A stretch of DNA of 64,000 nt. Source: Hyphomonadaceae bacterium (lineage in GTDB: Bacteria; Pseudomonadota; Alphaproteobacteria; Caulobacterales; Hyphomonadaceae). The stretch spans positions 121,897 to 185,896 of the forward strand of contig JALHLU010000011.1 of the NCBI GenBank assembly GCA_022844345.1. Reading direction: 5' to 3'. A model generated the notes under the pieces. That model saw nothing but the letters and a program-made list of their open reading frames with translations, made no database searches and was not told where the DNA came from. Numbering within the stretch: the first letter of the stretch is position 1; each line of letters starts with the position of its first letter. Positions 61,690 through 64,000 of this stretch are shown here, one piece after another. The position numbers were made by a program, and so were the translations under genes.

Positions 61690-61959
61690 GATTTTCCAAA
61701 ATCTTGGTGTGATCGGCAGGGAAGGCGTTCATCGGCCTGGTCGATTGCGCGAGGACAAACACGCAGAGAACTCACATCTTCCGATGCGTGGCGGGAGCGA
61801 AAGATGCTCGGGTTCAAATCCAAGACCGCAGCGCAGAGATTTCTGACGACGCACGCGGCGATCTACACGTAGGCGATCCAGCGTCACATGAACAGCCTGC
61901 CAACGCTCCGGATCTTCCGGACACGGACGGACTCAGTCTGGGCGAGCGCGATCTCTTGA
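61690..61959 (+). pseudogene. IS6-family transposase C-terminal relic, frameshifted and interrupted
   Basis: One frame reads GRLREDKHAENSHLPMR, then about one base is missing near 61785. The next frame continues WRERKMLGFKSKTAAQRFL, then THAAIYT, TAG at 61870, then AIQRHMNSLPTLRIF and ends TGA 61957. This follows the IS6/IS26-type ending (NRAENSHLP, RRRERKMxxFKS, AQRFLxxHAAxYN, xxQRHL) residue by residue. The N-terminal part and DDE core are missing. It is an old insertion-sequence scar between the two lipoprotein genes. Confidence 0.75.
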
Positions 61960-62086
61960 GCCGAATCCTACGCTTTTTGCAGGAAACCGCCTGAACAAGT
62001 TATCCGGACAGCTCCCTCGGCGGCTTAGCAATCGCATAAAAATCCAGTATGCTTTCGCCGGACGAGGAGACTGGAGGAGACAGGAA

Positions 62087-62473
62087 ATGGGAAAATTTGT
62101 TCAAACAATTGCCGCCACCTTGGCAGCGGCATTACTCGGCCCATTCGCTCCATCTACCGCAAGTGCACAGGGCGCGGACATCTTCGCCAACGTTCGATGC
62201 TCATTCACCTACACATTCGCTAGGCCTTTCGATCGAGGCAAGTTGGAAATTAGCTGGGCGCTCCCAAAGGAGGACACATATACGCTTTGGACACCGTGGT
62301 ACTGGAGGCAACCCGTTCCTGCGCAGGCAGACAACTATTCCGTCGAAAGACAAGCGGGAAAACATGCGACGAAGACTATCGAATTCGAGCTTATTGCATC
62401 GTCAGGCCCCCGTGCGCGCTGGCGAATTAGCAGTTATGGGCCGCGCGCAAACCAGTGCATACGGTTAAGATGA
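62087..62473 (+). CDS. Small exported hypothetical protein
   Basis: 128 residues, ATG 62087 behind aggagacagga. A Sec signal peptide (hydrophobic TIAATLAAALLGPFAPS, cut after ASA near residue 27) is followed by a beta-rich domain of about 100 residues with Trp and Tyr (LEISWALPKEDTYTLWTPWYW) and two Cys (VRCSF and NQCIR), which could form a disulfide. No family is recognised. The overlapping frame from 62049 is a shadow. Confidence 0.65.
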   Translation: MGKFVQTIAATLAAALLGPFAPSTASAQGADIFANVRCSFTYTFARPFDRGKLEISWALPKEDTYTLWTPWYWRQPVPAQADNYSVERQAGKHATKTIEFELIASSGPRARWRISSYGPRANQCIRLR

Positions 62474-62651
62474 CCTTCCATTTGGATTTCGCGCGGACGA
62501 AGTTGGCTCAATTATCGGCATCTGCTGGGCCGCCTGGGATCACGGTTTGGACCCGTCAAAAGACCCTGTCGGCTCCGCCTCGCTGTGGCCAAGTTGAGCA
62601 GGTATCGATTGGAGGGATGGCTTCGAGAATGGTGCGTACGGGGTGGGGAAG

Positions 62652-63569
62652 ATGAGACAATTCGGACTTGGCGCGGCTTTGGCGGCGCTGCTGCTCGCGA
62701 GCGCGTGCGGCGGCGGCGATGATGCTGCGAAGGGTGAGGCGGCCAAAGGCGGCGAGGCGCAAAGCGCGAGCGCGTCTGGCGTTCCGAGTTCAGATGCGGG
62801 CCGCGATGGCCCCGCCGCTGTTGAGAGCGTCGAGGCGGAGTCGCAAGCGATCTATTTCGATCCCGCGCTGGAGCAGCCCAATTGCAACGCGCCAGTAAAT
62901 GCGGGCCGGTATCCCGAACCCGAGATCGTCGGCGTGCGCCTCGGCATGACGCCGGCCGAGGCTGTTGCGGTCGCTCACTGCACGCGCCGCAGTTTCCATG
63001 TCGAAACGACACAGACGATGATGAGTATCGGGAGCAAGAAAATTCCCGCGGGCGGACTGCTCATCTCTATGAATAACGCCGAGCTTCGCGAGCTGGGCTG
63101 GCAGGCACGCCAGAACATTGAAATCCTTGCGCCGGGTCCTGCTGGTCAGGAGCGCGTGCAGGGCGTTTGGAGAAGTGAGCAATTTCGAGACGCAGCCAAT
63201 TCGCCGACTGTGACGGCGACGATGTCCAGCCTGACAGAGCAGTTTGGCGAGCCCACAGAGTTGCTTGATAGGCAACAGGGCGTCTGGATGAGCTGGGTCT
63301 ACAGTCCTAGTGGGGAGAGACTTGAAGGGCGTGACGCCCGCCGCTGCGCGCCGTACGTGATGTCAGGCTATAATGGTGTCAGCGGTGCGGCGGAAGATTG
63401 TGGGCTTACCGTTAAGGCGCAAATCCGGCGTACCGGCAGCTACACCGATGTCACGGCCGGCTACACTGTCGGCATGGCGAACCAGCAAGCCCTCTTCCGG
63501 GCCCGCCGCGCGATGCGCGAGCAAATTTTGGCGCGTGAAGCAGACGCGGCCGGCGCGCCGGATCTCTAA
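62652..63569 (+). CDS. Lipoprotein with GMxxxEA-type module
   Basis: 305 residues from ATG 62652; GTG 62643 would add MGK. The lipobox LASAC (C19) is followed by a Gly/Ala/Ser-rich linker (residues 20-60). The domain then begins PEIVGVRLGMTPAEAVAVAHC and contains SLTEQFGEPTELLD (LxxxYG-like), W-rich MSWVYSPSG, and paired Cys (RRCAPYV and EDCGLTV). The GxxxGMxxxEA helix start is like BamE/SmpA-fold or related periplasmic modules and like the C-terminus of the lipoprotein at 59033. The frame continues past its TAA into a cytochrome c ORF. Confidence 0.75.
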   Translation: MRQFGLGAALAALLLASACGGGDDAAKGEAAKGGEAQSASASGVPSSDAGRDGPAAVESVEAESQAIYFDPALEQPNCNAPVNAGRYPEPEIVGVRLGMTPAEAVAVAHCTRRSFHVETTQTMMSIGSKKIPAGGLLISMNNAELRELGWQARQNIEILAPGPAGQERVQGVWRSEQFRDAANSPTVTATMSSLTEQFGEPTELLDRQQGVWMSWVYSPSGERLEGRDARRCAPYVMSGYNGVSGAAEDCGLTVKAQIRRTGSYTDVTAGYTVGMANQQALFRARRAMREQILAREADAAGAPDL

Positions 63570-63611
63570 GGGAGCCCGCCGCCGCGCGCGGCAGCGGCAA
63601 GCGGCGGGCAG

Positions 63612-63860
63612 TTGGCGGCGCATGTGCAAAGTGTGTGCGCAGCCTGCCACGCCGTCGAAACGGGTCAGACGAGTTCGCCCAATCCCGATGCTCCGCTAAT
63701 TGAAATCATCGCCAACCTGCCCGGCAAGACATCGACCGCGCTCAATGCTTGGCTGCACTCACCGCACCCGAGCATGCCTAACGTGATCGTCGCTCCGGAC
63801 GAACGGGGCGACGTCGCAGCCTATCTCAATTCGTTGAAGCACAGCGCCAGGCGCGGTTGA
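63612..63860 (+). CDS. Small cytochrome c domain without a signal peptide (possible 5'-truncated gene or readthrough domain)
   Basis: The frame encodes QSVCAACHAVETGQTSSPNP and later HPSMPNVIVAPDERGDVAAYL, that is a CXXCH heme site and the distal Met region of a class I cytochrome c (about 80 residues). The only starts are TTG 63612 or a later GTG, and no signal peptide precedes the CXXCH, so the free product could not be matured in the periplasm. The frame is the same as that of the upstream lipoprotein: after its TAA at 63567, 14 sense codons lead straight into this ORF. Either the gene lost its 5' end or it was a lipoprotein-cytochrome fusion with a new stop. Confidence 0.6.
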   Translation: MAAHVQSVCAACHAVETGQTSSPNPDAPLIEIIANLPGKTSTALNAWLHSPHPSMPNVIVAPDERGDVAAYLNSLKHSARRG

Positions 63861-64000
63861 TGCTCACGAATGGCTGGTTCTGGGCGAGCTCCAGACTGAT
63901 CAGAAGGACAGAAGCGACCGGCAACTCACGCGCGACCCTGCCATTGGTACGATCATCGGATTGGCGCGAAGTTGGGGCCCCAACCAGACAGTGCTGGCTT

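Noticed and set aside
1..64000. CRISPR arrays, rRNA genes, intact transposases, integrases or toxin-antitoxin pairs
   Set aside because: Looked for on both strands; no regularly spaced repeats and no such genes were found beyond the relics listed.

Overview
The window reads as chromosome of a high-GC alphaproteobacterium, most likely from the Caulobacterales/Hyphomonadaceae area (inference). The clues are a gene-transfer-agent (GTA) type tail block, a ccm-htrA-two-component-glnE gene run, a PleC/DivJ-type histidine kinase, CtrA-type TTAA-N7-TTAAC boxes, and an arginine succinyltransferase block. Genes are tightly packed, often with 4-bp stop/start overlaps, up to about 54.3 kb. After that the sequence becomes looser and relic-rich.

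Layout. 0-2.3 kb: a cut membrane protein gene and a CPA2 K+/H+ antiporter. 2.4-8.9 kb: a GTA tail module (gp9, a very short gp11-like protein, gp12, gp13, gp14, gp15) without the head genes or a recognisable gp10, followed by a J-domain co-chaperone. 10.0-12.5 kb: a PepSY-like periplasmic protein with an OmpR regulator and PhoQ-like kinase. 12.5-16.4 kb: cytochrome c maturation genes ccmI, ccmE, ccmF, ccmH, with no ccmG between ccmF and ccmH. 16.7-23.2 kb: Do-family protease, a second two-component pair and glnE. 23.3-24.9 kb: an ECF sigma factor, a putative membrane anti-sigma protein and a CnrX-like periplasmic sensor. 24.9-28.8 kb (minus strand): a PleC/DivJ-type kinase, a decayed response regulator and an EAL phosphodiesterase, with CtrA-like boxes in front of the kinase and the EAL gene. 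28.9-36.7 kb: aminopeptidase N, an exported Hcp-fold protein, a GT-C-like membrane protein and a DHA2 exporter. 36.9-45.5 kb: Yip1 protein, astA, astD, an M20 peptidase, astB, an acetyltransferase and glpK, closed by two inverted REP-like palindromes. 46.3-50.1 kb: an HMG-CoA-lyase family enzyme with a class III CoA-transferase, an M48 lipoprotein protease and a hotdog-fold protein. 51.1-54.3 kb: a GMC sugar dehydrogenase, its Tat-lipoprotein small subunit, and a convergent 3-keto-glycoside hydrolase family lipoprotein.

From about 54.5 kb the window looks like an eroded accessory region. It holds the 3' half of a tRNA gene, an IS3 OrfB remnant, small orphan membrane or hypothetical genes, a secreted SUMF1-fold protein, a large lipoprotein, an IS6-type relic and a second lipoprotein that shares a C-terminal GMxxxEA-type module with the first. 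A cytochrome c ORF without a signal sequence then continues in the same frame directly after the second lipoprotein's stop codon.

The most notable points are: a headless GTA tail block with a 98-residue tape-measure candidate; a cell-cycle-type locus with a CtrA box and a response regulator that lost its middle; an exported orphan Hcp-like protein; the tRNA-fragment/IS boundary of the accessory region; a 62-bp repeat pair; and the lipoprotein/cytochrome c arrangement at the right end. No complete new defence system, CRISPR array, integrase or intact transposase was seen.
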